Positions 42,085-50,222 of a DNA stretch of 64,000 bases are shown here, in pieces. Both the position numbers and the translations under genes were made by a program. Below the pieces are notes generated by a model. The model saw nothing but the letters and a program-made list of their open reading frames with translations. It made no database searches and was not told where the DNA came from. The stretch's first letter is position 1. Each line of letters opens with the position of its first letter. This DNA comes from JAZKID01 sp965247525 (lineage in GTDB: Bacteria; Pseudomonadota; Alphaproteobacteria; Rhizobiales; UBA4765): contig OZ252015.1 in NCBI GenBank assembly GCA_965247525.1, positions 1,798,001-1,862,000 on the forward strand. The letters run 5' to 3'.

Positions 42085-44286
42085 TTAGCGCACCAAAGCC
42101 TGTTCGTCGCCATTGCGGCTGTCTGTCACTTTTGCAGGCGTGTTTGGCAACACGGGTGTGGCGAGCGACGTATCGGTTTTTGACAGTTCGACAAGCCTGT
42201 TCTCAATCGTCTCGATGGCGCTCACGGCCTTTGGCGTCAAGGCGAAGGCGCGCGTGCCCTGTACAACGCCGCTGGCATCGGCAACGAGCCCCAGATCCAC
42301 CCGCGGCTCTTTGGACGGCTGAAGGCCAGGTATGGTTTTCAACTCAATGCCGGCATGAGCAAAGGCCATATAGTTCTGCCATGTCGCGGCGGGCAATGTG
42401 CCGCCGGTCATTTTGCGCATCATCTGGTAATCGTCATTGCCGAACCAGATTGCGGTGGCGTAATTGCCAGTAAAGCCAACAAACCACGCATCGCGATACG
42501 CGTTGGTGGTGCCGGTTTTGCCGGCGGCGACAACACCGGGGATTTGCGCGCGCTGCGCCGTGCCATGCTCGACCACGTTGTTGAGAATAATATTCATATT
42601 GCGGGCGGCGCGCTGGGTCAGCGCGACCTTTGGTTTTGGCGCATCGCGGTCGTGGCGGTAAATCACGTCGCCATTGGCATCGCGCATTTCGACAATGCCA
42701 TAGGCTTGCGCATATTTGCCGTCATTGGCGAATGTCGCATAGGCGTTTGCCATATCAAGCACTGTGACTTCGGCAACACCCAAGGGAAGGGCGCGCGTGA
42801 TTTTCAGTTCCGAGCGCACACCCATCCGGTGCGCCAGCTCGACAATTTTATCGCGGCCAACGGCCTGTGCAAGTCGCACGGCAACCGTATTGAGTGATTT
42901 TTCGAGCGCGGTTTTCAACGTAACGGGGCCAAGATAGCTGCGCGTGTAGTTTTTTGGTGTCCAGTTGCCGATGGTGATGGGCAAATCCGGCACGACCGTT
43001 GAGGGCGTGTAGCCATGTTCCATGGCGGTGGCGTAAACGAAGGGTTTGAAGGACGAGCCCGGCTGGCGCAGCGCCAAGGTGGCGCGGTTAAACTGCGAAG
43101 CGCCATAATCGCGGCCGCCGACCATTGCGCGCACGGCGCCGTCCGGCTCCAGCGATACCAGCGCACCTTGATGCGCATTGTATTGTGCGCCGGACTGGCG
43201 CAGCGCGGATTCAATTGAATCGTCGGCTTTGCGCTGCAACGACATATCGAGCGTGGTTTTAACGGTCAGCGTTTTTTGCTTGGCGTTGACATGGAGTTTA
43301 ACCTCGTCAAACGCCCAGTCGAGGAAATAATCCGGTGTTTCAACTTCGTCGCGGTTGACGGGTTCGGCAGGGTTGCGCCGTGCGCCGTAAACCTGACCCT
43401 CTGTCATATAGCCGGCATCGACGAGATTGGAGAGAACCTGGTTGGCGCGCTCGCGCGCGGCGGGAAGATTGGCATGCGGCGCATATTTGGTCGGCGCTTT
43501 GAAAAGGCCCGCCATCATCGCCGCTTCCGCCAGCGTGACATCGCGCACGGATTTGCCAAAATAAAACTGCGCGGCTGCTTCAACGCCGAACGCGCCGCCG
43601 CCCATGTAAGCGCGGTCAAAATACAGGCGCAAGATTTCCTGCTTCGACATATGGCTTTCCAGCCAAAGCGACAGGAAGGCCTCTTTGATTTTACGCTCCA
43701 GTGATCGCTCATTGGTCAGGAACAGGTTTTTCGCCAGCTGCTGCGACAGCGAAGACCCACCCTGACGCACGCCAGAGGCGCGGATGTTTTCAACAAGGGC
43801 ACGGGCCGTACCGGCAATATCGATACCGAAATGTTCGTAAAAGCGACGGTCTTCGGTCGCGAGCGTGGCCTTGATCAGATAGTCTGGAATTTCTTCCAAA
43901 GGCACGACGGACGAGTGCAGAACGCCGCGCTTGCCGATTTCATTTCCCGAACGGTCGAGGAAGATGACGGCATAGTCCTGCGCATCTTTCCAGTTCGTCG
44001 TCGAGGTAATTTCAAAAGCAGGACGCGCGAACGCGGTGAGGACGAGGCCGCCAAGAACCGCGAAAGTGGCGCAGTCCGATAAAAGCTCGACACCAAAACG
44101 GGTGATACCGGAGACGCCAAAGCGGTCCATGAACACGCGGAAACTGTCCCAGCTACGGGCCGCCCAGGCGCCGACGCCGTAAACACTTGAATCAATCCAC
44201 GCATCAAGTTCAAGCAGGCCAAACCGGCGCGGACGGTCTTTGTCGCGCGGCCTGAACGGGTCGTTTTTGGAGGGGTCTTTGCTCAC
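42085..44286 (-). CDS. bifunctional penicillin-binding protein 1A family (glycosyltransferase-transpeptidase)
   Basis: A 733-residue class A PBP that polymerises and cross-links peptidoglycan. A basic cytoplasmic N-terminus and one helix (FAVLGGLVLTAFA) precede the glycosyltransferase domain: catalytic Glu in LATEDRRFYEHFGID, then RQGGSSLSQQLAKNLFL and AAMMAGLFKAPTKYAP. The transpeptidase domain has SxxK in PGSSFKPFVYA, SLNTVAVRL (SxN) and AAGKTGTTNAYRDAW (KTG). It starts at GTG 44286. Divergent from the UPF0260 gene. Confidence 0.95.
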   Translation of the reverse strand: MSKDPSKNDPFRPRDKDRPRRFGLLELDAWIDSSVYGVGAWAARSWDSFRVFMDRFGVSGITRFGVELLSDCATFAVLGGLVLTAFARPAFEITSTTNWKDAQDYAVIFLDRSGNEIGKRGVLHSSVVPLEEIPDYLIKATLATEDRRFYEHFGIDIAGTARALVENIRASGVRQGGSSLSQQLAKNLFLTNERSLERKIKEAFLSLWLESHMSKQEILRLYFDRAYMGGGAFGVEAAAQFYFGKSVRDVTLAEAAMMAGLFKAPTKYAPHANLPAARERANQVLSNLVDAGYMTEGQVYGARRNPAEPVNRDEVETPDYFLDWAFDEVKLHVNAKQKTLTVKTTLDMSLQRKADDSIESALRQSGAQYNAHQGALVSLEPDGAVRAMVGGRDYGASQFNRATLALRQPGSSFKPFVYATAMEHGYTPSTVVPDLPITIGNWTPKNYTRSYLGPVTLKTALEKSLNTVAVRLAQAVGRDKIVELAHRMGVRSELKITRALPLGVAEVTVLDMANAYATFANDGKYAQAYGIVEMRDANGDVIYRHDRDAPKPKVALTQRAARNMNIILNNVVEHGTAQRAQIPGVVAAGKTGTTNAYRDAWFVGFTGNYATAIWFGNDDYQMMRKMTGGTLPAATWQNYMAFAHAGIELKTIPGLQPSKEPRVDLGLVADASGVVQGTRAFALTPKAVSAIETIENRLVELSKTDTSLATPVLPNTPAKVTDSRNGDEQALVR

Positions 44287-44397
44287 GGGTGCGAAATTAA
44301 CCTTTTGTCATGCCAGCACATAAGATGTGGCGTATCATAGCTGCTTTTGCAAGAAAGATAGCTTAGGATCTTATATCGTGTTTAACATTGGTTTATC

Positions 44398-44907
44398 TTG
44401 AAAAAATCCCCGCCTCCTGCCGCCAAAACTGACGCAAAGCCCGTTAAAAACGGAAAAGGCTGTGCGGCCTCCCCGTTTTGGGAAAAGCCCTTGGCCGCGC
44501 TGAACCGCGAGGAATGGGAGGCCTTGTGCGACGGTTGCGGCCTGTGCTGCCTCAACAAGGTCGAGGACGAGGAAACCGGCGCGTTAACATTTACCTCGGT
44601 CGCCTGCGACCTGTTCAATTGCGACAGCTGCACCTGCAATGATTACCAAAATCGAAAAGTAAAAATACCGGACTGCGTCTCGTTCACCATGGGCAATCTG
44701 CGCCAGATCGACTGGTTGCCGCCCACATGCGCCTATGTGCTGCGCGGCAATGACAAGCCGCTTCACCCTTGGCACTATCTGTTGTCCGGCTCGCGCGCCA
44801 CCGTTCACGAGGTGGGCGTTTCGGCGATGGGCAAAGTCACCGCTTTTGAGCGCGATGTGCCGCTTGACGATTACGAGTTACACCCGCTGGAACTGCCGAA
44901 GGGATAA
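44398..44907 (+). CDS. UPF0260 (YcgN-type) cysteine-cluster protein
   Basis: A 169-residue protein of the YkgJ/YcgN cysteine-cluster family. Conserved: FWEKPLAALNREEWEALCDGCGLCCLNKVED (three Cys), VACDLFNCDSCTCNDYQNR, and CVSFTMGNLRQIDWLPPTCAYVLR, with GNDKPLHPWHYLLSG after it. The many cysteines suggest a metal or iron-sulfur site; function unknown. The start is TTG 44398, since an in-frame stop lies just upstream and no ATG is near. Confidence 0.9.
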   Translation: MKKSPPPAAKTDAKPVKNGKGCAASPFWEKPLAALNREEWEALCDGCGLCCLNKVEDEETGALTFTSVACDLFNCDSCTCNDYQNRKVKIPDCVSFTMGNLRQIDWLPPTCAYVLRGNDKPLHPWHYLLSGSRATVHEVGVSAMGKVTAFERDVPLDDYELHPLELPKG

Positions 44908-45107
44908 GGCGCGACTTTTAAAAATATACCAACTGCATATTTTGATCGCCGCGAGTTTTCATCTTCAATATTTTAAGCAATCAAAGCAAGTATTTTGATT
45001 TTAATTTTTATCAAGGTTTATGATTAAGTGAGAATAAGTTAGACTCAATTAACTTTTTAAAATAGGATTTTCTTAGTTTCAACAATAATTTCAAAGAAAG
45101 TTTTATT

Positions 45108-45731
45108 ATGGCAACCGGAGTTGGTTCAACATCAAAATGCCCACCGAACGCAAAATGCGGCCTGTTTAATGAAGTGCTTGATGATCAGTCAAAACTGATG
45201 GCGCGGCTGGTGAATATCAAGCCAACAACAGATGAACAAAAAGCGGCTTTAGCTGTTATTTTCGCTCCAAACAAATTTCCGGGGCTTACAGCAATTAATA
45301 TATTTAACGATCCTAAGCTTAAAAAAGGATTTTCCGGTAGTGCAAAACAACTTGCAACGCAAACCAACTTTGTTGCAGAAGCGAAAGAATTAGGCAAAGC
45401 CATCTCTATTGGAATGGCGCAGTTAAAGTTAAATGCAGATGATTTTGAGACAATACCAGCACTAAAAGAACTGGGCAAAAGAGGCCAACTTAATTACACA
45501 ACAATTGGTATTGCAGCATTTCTTTCTGCAAAAGGTACTGGTGTCTCAATGCCCAAATGCTTAAACTCAACCTTTGAAGCAGATGCGTATGTTACAATGG
45601 ATGGATCTATTGATCTTTCGACAATGTCCCGTATGCACAGCTCGGATAATTCTATAGCAGATCGCGCTATTCGCCTTGCTGCAATGGCAAGCGAGGTCAG
45701 CGCAAAATATAAAGGCTGTTCAGGCCAGTAA
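45108..45731 (+). CDS. AT-rich hypothetical protein next to the GTA cluster
   Basis: A 207-residue protein (MATGVGSTSKCPPNAKCGLF) without signal peptide. Helical stretches alternate with loops; VTMDGSIDLSTMSRM resembles a degenerate calcium loop. Several cysteines occur (CPPNAKC near the N-terminus, CLNSTF, GCSGQ at the end). Base composition and style are those of the proteins at 716 and 2241-3493, not of the flanking GC-rich genes. I do not recognise a family. The 200 bases upstream are very AT-rich. Confidence 0.65.
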   Translation: MATGVGSTSKCPPNAKCGLFNEVLDDQSKLMARLVNIKPTTDEQKAALAVIFAPNKFPGLTAINIFNDPKLKKGFSGSAKQLATQTNFVAEAKELGKAISIGMAQLKLNADDFETIPALKELGKRGQLNYTTIGIAAFLSAKGTGVSMPKCLNSTFEADAYVTMDGSIDLSTMSRMHSSDNSIADRAIRLAAMASEVSAKYKGCSGQ

Positions 45732-45821
45732 CAAGCAGGCGATCTGCGGTGGCGTATGCTTATAATTTCGCCCGCATATCGCTTAGCCCGCTGTGATTTT
45801 AAAAAAAAGACTTGGCTTCTC

Positions 45822-45898
45822 GCAGCGATGCTCGAAGCGATAATCGCTCAAATTGATCCACTGGATCAATTTACCAGCTTGCACTCTTCGAGCGCTGC
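45822..45898. repeat. two-tier palindromic element upstream of the GTA cluster
   Basis: An inner near-perfect palindrome has arms AAATTGATCCA (45850-45860) and TGGATCAATTT (45862-45872). An outer pair, GCAGCGATGCTCGAAG (45822-45837) and CTTCGAGCGCTGC (45886-45898), surrounds it with a two-base bulge. It lies 88 bases before the first GTA gene. It may be an operator, an RNA structure or a small mobile palindrome. Confidence 0.6.
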
Positions 45899-45985
45899 AC
45901 TGTCGCTTTTATCCCCCTTATGCCTCCGTAGTCGTCCGCAATTGAGCGTGCGCTTGTTTGGCTGTAGTTTGATAGTATTCCAAAA

Positions 45986-46381
45986 ATGAAACCCGCGGCG
46001 CCAAGCGAGGTTGCCCTGAACGACACATCAAAGCGCACCAAAAACAGCAAGACTGTTTTGCGCATACGCAGACCATCAGTGCTGCTCAAACAGCTTTTCG
46101 TGCAATTCCAGCAGCAGATTGACGATTTCGAACAACGGATTTCAACGCGTGCCAGCCGCGAACGCGACGCCAAATCTCTTGGCGCGCTGGCGGCAACGCT
46201 CGACAGGCTCAACACATTGGACAATGAAATGAAAAAGAAAAATGCGCCGAAACGACAGGGACCATCCAGCACTGAGCGCGACAGGCTCCTTCGAACACTT
46301 TGCGAGCGCCTTGAAAAACTGGTGCGCAGCGGCGCAGCCGAGCGAAAAGATCAGCGCACTTCTGACATCGCTGACGACTGA
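45986..46381 (+). CDS. GTA gp1-like protein (small terminase candidate)
   Basis: A 131-residue basic, helical protein (VLLKQLFVQFQQQIDDFEQRISTRASRERDAKSLGALAATLDRL). It sits immediately before the large terminase, the position of gp1 in the Rhodobacter GTA, which acts as the small terminase. Sequence alone gives no motif. The 3' end overlaps the large terminase frame by up to 140 bases, or less if the terminase starts later. Confidence 0.65.
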   Translation: MKPAAPSEVALNDTSKRTKNSKTVLRIRRPSVLLKQLFVQFQQQIDDFEQRISTRASRERDAKSLGALAATLDRLNTLDNEMKKKNAPKRQGPSSTERDRLLRTLCERLEKLVRSGAAERKDQRTSDIADD

Positions 46382-47603
46382 CGAACTCACGCGCCTGTCT
46401 TATGACTGGCGCTTATGGGCGCGGCCCGACCAGTTGCCGCCGCAAGGCAAATGGACAAGCTGGCTGCTGATGGGCGGACGCGGCTCTGGCAAAACGCGCG
46501 CAGGCGCAGAATTTATCCGCGCTTTTGCGGCCGAGAATGCCGGTGCGCGTCTGGCATTGATTGGCGAGACACATGGTGATGCGCGCGATGTGATGGTTGA
46601 AGGCATTTCAGGCCTGTTGCCCATTCATGCAATTGATGAGCGGCCCGTGTTTGAAAAAACCAGAGGCCGCCTTGTCTGGCAGAACGGGTCGCAGGCGCAG
46701 GTGTTTTCAGCCGAAGAGCCGGACAGCCTGCGCGGGCCACAGTTTCACAGCGCTTGGTGCGATGAGATCGCCAAATGGCGCTATCTTGATGCGGCCTGGG
46801 ACAATCTGCAATTTGCGCTTCGTCTTGGCGATCACCCGCGACAGGTGATGACAACGACGCCGCGGCCGGTGCCGTTTTTGAAAAAATTATTGGCCGACCC
46901 GCATTGTGTGGTCAGCCGCGCAACGACTTTTGACAACAGCGACAATCTGCCAGATGCGTTTTTTGAAAGCGTGATTTCCCGCTATGACCACACAAGGCTG
47001 GGGCGGCAGGAGCTGAACGGCGAGATGATCGAAGAGCGTGATGACGCGCTCTGGTCGCGCGCCATGATTGAGACGGCGCGCGTTGCCGCTGCGCCCGATC
47101 TGATGCGCGTCGTGATCGCGCTCGATCCTGCGGCGAGCAGTTCGAAAAAGGCCGATGCCTGCGGCATTGTCGCTGCCGGCAAAGGCGCGGACGGGCATGC
47201 TTATGTGATTGAAGATGCGACACTCCAAGGCGTGCGCCCGGATGTGTGGGCGGCCAAAGCGATTGCGCTTTATCATCGCCATCAGGCCGATGCTGTTGTG
47301 GCCGAGGTCAACCAGGGCGGCGAAATGATCGAGGCCGTTATTCACGCGATTGACCCGAATGTGCCTGTAACGGCGGTGCGGGCACAGCGCGGAAAATATT
47401 TGCGCGCAGAACCTGTTGCAACATTGTATGCGCGCGGGCGCGTGCATCACGCCGGGCAGTTTGCCGCGCTTGAAGACGAGATGTGTGATTTTGCCGCGAG
47501 CGGTCTTTCAAACGGACGCTCGCCCGACCGCGTCGATGCGCTGGTCTGGGCATTGACCGCGCTGCAACTCGATGCGGCGGGGCCTTTGATACGACGGCTT
47601 TAA
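46242..47603 (+). CDS. GTA large terminase (gp2)
   Basis: A DNA-packaging motor of up to 453 residues. ATPase: Walker A in LLMGGRGSGKTRAGAEFIRA, Walker B in SAWCDEIAKWR. Nuclease: ALDPAASSSKKADACGIV and SPDRVDALVWALTAL carry the acidic metal ligands. DQLPPQGKWTSWLLMGGRG is typical of GTA terminases, which package random host DNA. The ATG at 46242 lacks a ribosome site; a later start such as TTG 46311 is possible. Confidence 0.93.
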   Translation: MRRNDRDHPALSATGSFEHFASALKNWCAAAQPSEKISALLTSLTTDELTRLSYDWRLWARPDQLPPQGKWTSWLLMGGRGSGKTRAGAEFIRAFAAENAGARLALIGETHGDARDVMVEGISGLLPIHAIDERPVFEKTRGRLVWQNGSQAQVFSAEEPDSLRGPQFHSAWCDEIAKWRYLDAAWDNLQFALRLGDHPRQVMTTTPRPVPFLKKLLADPHCVVSRATTFDNSDNLPDAFFESVISRYDHTRLGRQELNGEMIEERDDALWSRAMIETARVAAAPDLMRVVIALDPAASSSKKADACGIVAAGKGADGHAYVIEDATLQGVRPDVWAAKAIALYHRHQADAVVAEVNQGGEMIEAVIHAIDPNVPVTAVRAQRGKYLRAEPVATLYARGRVHHAGQFAALEDEMCDFAASGLSNGRSPDRVDALVWALTALQLDAAGPLIRRL

Positions 47604-47615
47604 ATTTAACCCTCG

Positions 47616-47687
47616 CCGCTCATTCCTGCGAAAGCGGGAATCTAGACAAACGAAGATACAGATACCCGCCTTCGCGGGTATGAGCGG
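47616..47687. repeat. REPIN-like element: two hairpins within an inverted repeat
   Basis: ATTCCTGC/GCGGGAAT (47622-47641) and ATACCCGC/GCGGGTAT (47662-47681) each form an 8-bp stem with a four-base loop. CCGCTCAT at 47616-47623 and ATGAGCGG at 47680-47687 form the outer arms. The pattern is that of paired REP sequences. It separates the terminase and portal genes, which are usually adjacent. Confidence 0.75.
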
Positions 47688-47710
47688 ATAAAGTATTGGA
47701 AAAAACAATT

Positions 47711-48859
47711 ATGTGGCCTTTTAAAACGACATCTGTCGCAGAGGTGAAAGCCTCGCGTGCGCAGTCCATTGTGGCGCTTGGCACGCTTGGCAAAGCGCAG
47801 TGGAGCCCGCGCGATTACACCCATCTTGCGACAAAAGGCTACGCGCAAAATCCGGTTGTCTATCGCTGCGTGCGTATGATTTCAGAAGCCGCGGCCTCTG
47901 TGCCGCTGTATGTGTTCGAACAGGGTTCAAGCGCCGATGAGCATCCTTTGCTGAAATTGCTGCGCAACCCCAACCCGCGACAGGCCGGACAAAGTTTTCT
48001 CGAAGCGGTGATCGGCCATCTTCTGATTTCGGGCAATGCCTATATCGAGGCCGTCAGCGACGCCGATGCGCCTGCCGAACTCTACGCACTGCGCCCCGAC
48101 CGCATACGCGTTGTCGCAGGCTCTGAAGGCTGGCCGCAAGCCTATGACTATGTGGTTGGCAGCTCCGCCATTCGCTACCGGCAGGATCTTGGCGGCTTGC
48201 CGCCTATTTTGCATCTCACGCTGTTTCATCCGACAAACGACCATTATGGCCTCGCGCCGCTTGAAGCCGCGGCCGTGCCTCTGGATATCGCCGCATCGGC
48301 CTCAGCCTGGCACAAGGCGCTGCTCGACAATTCGGCGCGGCCTTCGGGCGCGCTTGTTTATGCGCCGGCCTCCGGCGCGACACTGTCGCGCGAACAATAT
48401 GAGCGGTTGAAAGACGAGCTGGAGCAAAGTTTTTCCGGTGCTGCCAATGCGGGGCGTCCGCTTCTTTTAGAGGGCGGGCTCGATTGGCGCTCCATGTCAT
48501 TGTCGCCGCGCGACATGGACTTTCTGGAACTGCGCAATGCCGCCGCCCGTGACATCGCGCTTGCTTTCGGCGTGCCGCCAATGCTGCTGGGTATTCCCGG
48601 CGACGCCACTTACGCCAATTACACGGAAGCCAACCGCGCATTGTGGCGGCAAACGGTTTTGCCGCTTTTATCGCGGCTGTGCGGGGCGCTGGCGCACTGG
48701 ATGCGCGAGGCCTATGGCGATATCGATCTTCGTTTTGACAGCGACAGGATTGAGGCGCTGAGCAGCGACCGCAACGCCATCTGGGAGCGAATTTCCAACG
48801 CCGATTTCCTGACCGCCGACGAAAAGCGCGAAGCGGTCGGGTATGACGCGCAATTATAA
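47711..48859 (+). CDS. GTA portal protein (gp3)
   Basis: A 382-residue HK97-family portal protein, forming the ring through which DNA enters the capsid. Seen: GYAQNPVVYRCVRMISEAAASVPL, LLRNPNPRQAGQSFLEAVIGHLLISGNAYIE, YGLAPLEAAAVPLDIAASASAWHKALLDNSARPSGALV, GVPPMLLGIPGDATYANYTEANRA. The start is ATG 47711 (MWPFKTTS); the frame is open from 47696. Confidence 0.93.
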   Translation: MWPFKTTSVAEVKASRAQSIVALGTLGKAQWSPRDYTHLATKGYAQNPVVYRCVRMISEAAASVPLYVFEQGSSADEHPLLKLLRNPNPRQAGQSFLEAVIGHLLISGNAYIEAVSDADAPAELYALRPDRIRVVAGSEGWPQAYDYVVGSSAIRYRQDLGGLPPILHLTLFHPTNDHYGLAPLEAAAVPLDIAASASAWHKALLDNSARPSGALVYAPASGATLSREQYERLKDELEQSFSGAANAGRPLLLEGGLDWRSMSLSPRDMDFLELRNAAARDIALAFGVPPMLLGIPGDATYANYTEANRALWRQTVLPLLSRLCGALAHWMREAYGDIDLRFDSDRIEALSSDRNAIWERISNADFLTADEKREAVGYDAQL

Positions 48860-49297
48860 TGGCGGATGAGGATTTGCCGCACGGTCATCTTTTGCTTTTT
48901 GATGTAATGCGGCAAAATCGTAGGCCACATAAGGCCCGCAAAACATTTTCGGATAACGATAGATGTGCAGCGTGTCTTCTTTGATTTTGGTTTCGCACAT
49001 GCGCCGCGCCTCTTTGTAAGTGCGCATGTCGCGCTCCGAAACATCTTTGATGAACGTTTTTTCGCAGCGTTTTTGTGCCTGATCGGCAAGGTCGAGAAGA
49101 TTTTGGTAGCTGGATGCTTTTTCGCCGCAACTTTCGTAGAGAGCCATGGCGGTCTGGCAAAGCGGCGCATCGTGGATCAGTTTCTGCGCTTCAATAAGGC
49201 CGTTGACAGGGCAGCTTGACTGGGCGTTTGCCGGCAGAGCGGCGCATAGAAAGGCGGCGATACAAACGGCAAAAGAGGGCAATAAAGGCTGTGGCAT
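48854..49297 (-). CDS. small Cys-rich secreted protein inserted antisense in the GTA cluster
   Basis: A 147-residue protein on the opposite strand to all GTA genes. It has a clear Sec signal (PSFAVCIAAFLCAALPANAQ|SS) and a mature part with several cysteines (SCPVNGLI, APLCQTAMALYESCGEKA, KRCEKTFI, RMCETKI, MFCGPY) that could form disulfides. No family recognised. AGGAG lies upstream of the start. It overlaps the portal stop by six bases. It is probably a later insertion and is not expected to serve the particle directly. Confidence 0.75.
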   Translation of the reverse strand: MPQPLLPSFAVCIAAFLCAALPANAQSSCPVNGLIEAQKLIHDAPLCQTAMALYESCGEKASSYQNLLDLADQAQKRCEKTFIKDVSERDMRTYKEARRMCETKIKEDTLHIYRYPKMFCGPYVAYDFAALHQKAKDDRAANPHPPL

Positions 49298-49370
49298 GAA
49301 AAGCTCCTGCTGAGCCCTTGATTAACAAGAAAAACCGGTGCTGAAAAGCGCTTTCCAAGGACAACAGCAC

Positions 49371-49559
49371 ATGCCCGACGCCATAACGGCCGCGTTTATC
49401 GAGCGCGGTGATCTGGCGCATCTGGCGCTTTTTTTATGGGCAAGCGGCGCTTCGGCGCTGCTTTTTTTTGCCCTTCGCGAGCTCAGCGCGGCCAACCGCC
49501 GTTTCGAAAATTTCGTACAGGAAATTGCACGGCTGAACTCTTATTTTGAGGACGACTGA
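49371..49559 (+). CDS. small GTA-linked membrane protein
   Basis: A 62-residue product (MPDAITAAFIERGDLAHLAL) with one membrane helix (LALFLWASGASALLFFALREL) and a charged tail (NRRFENFVQEIARLNSYFEDD). It occupies the place between portal and protease where other GTA clusters hold a small ORF of unknown role. The start at 49371 has AAGGA about 8 bases upstream. Confidence 0.6.
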   Translation: MPDAITAAFIERGDLAHLALFLWASGASALLFFALRELSAANRRFENFVQEIARLNSYFEDD

Positions 49560-49560
49560 C

Positions 49561-49737
49561 ATGAGCGTTTTTATCGCATTCATCTTGCGCGCCAACCGCG
49601 TGCTTTTTCCTTTACCGCCCGACACGACACATGCGCTTCGCGTGTTTCGTGTTTTTTCATCGCATCTGGCGCGCACATTACAAAAAGGACGTTTTAAAAC
49701 ATGCACCCCACCACCGCCATCGGTGAGAATGGTCTAG
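49561..49737 (+). CDS. possible small ORF before the protease
   Basis: ATG 49561 directly follows the previous stop (TGACATG) and GAGGA precedes it. The 58-codon product (MSVFIAFILRANRVLFPLPP...) is basic and hydrophobic, with no known family. Its end overlaps the protease start by 37 bases in a different frame. It may simply be a spacer. Confidence 0.25.
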   Translation: MSVFIAFILRANRVLFPLPPDTTHALRVFRVFSSHLARTLQKGRFKTCTPPPPSVRMV

Positions 49738-50204
49738 TCACGGGATATGCCTCGCTGTTTGGCGAGGTCGACCGCAATGGCGACCGCGTTTTGCCCGGCG
49801 CATTTCGTAAAGGCCTGAACCAACGGGCTTTGAACGACATCAAGTTTCTCTATCAGCACGATGTGTCTGAACCCATCGGCACCTGGTTCGACGTTTTTGA
49901 AGATGACAAGGGCCTTCGCGTTTTTGGCCGCCTGATCGCTGGCGTCGACAAGGCGCGGGAATGTTTTTCGCTGATCCGCGCTGGTGCGGTCGACGGCTTG
50001 TCGATCGGCTTTCGCACGGTGCGCGCCCGCAATGCCGCGCAGCGAAAAATACGCGAACTGATCGAGATCGACCTGTGGGAAATATCGCTCGTTACATTTC
50101 CCATGCTGCCAAGCGCGCGCCTTGTCGCGCTCGCGACAAACGAAGCGCCGCAAAGCTTATTGCAAAGCCTGCGCCGCGCCACGCTCACCCTTTCTGCAAC
50201 CTGA
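49701..50204 (+). CDS. GTA prohead protease (gp4)
   Basis: A 167-residue HK97-type serine protease that processes the capsid scaffold. Seen: VTGYASLFGEVDRNGDRVLPGAFRKGL, KFLYQHDVSEPIGTW (catalytic His), GAVDGLSIGFRTV (catalytic Ser), and IDLWEISLVTFPMLPSARL. AAAGGA precedes the ATG at 49701. It lies just ahead of the capsid gene. Confidence 0.93.
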   Translation: MHPTTAIGENGLVTGYASLFGEVDRNGDRVLPGAFRKGLNQRALNDIKFLYQHDVSEPIGTWFDVFEDDKGLRVFGRLIAGVDKARECFSLIRAGAVDGLSIGFRTVRARNAAQRKIRELIEIDLWEISLVTFPMLPSARLVALATNEAPQSLLQSLRRATLTLSAT

Positions 50205-50222
50205 CAATTAAAGGACACTCTT

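Noticed and set aside
45756..45989. 77-codon ORF before gp1
   Set aside because: It spans the nested palindromes, has no ribosome site and no protein-like pattern.
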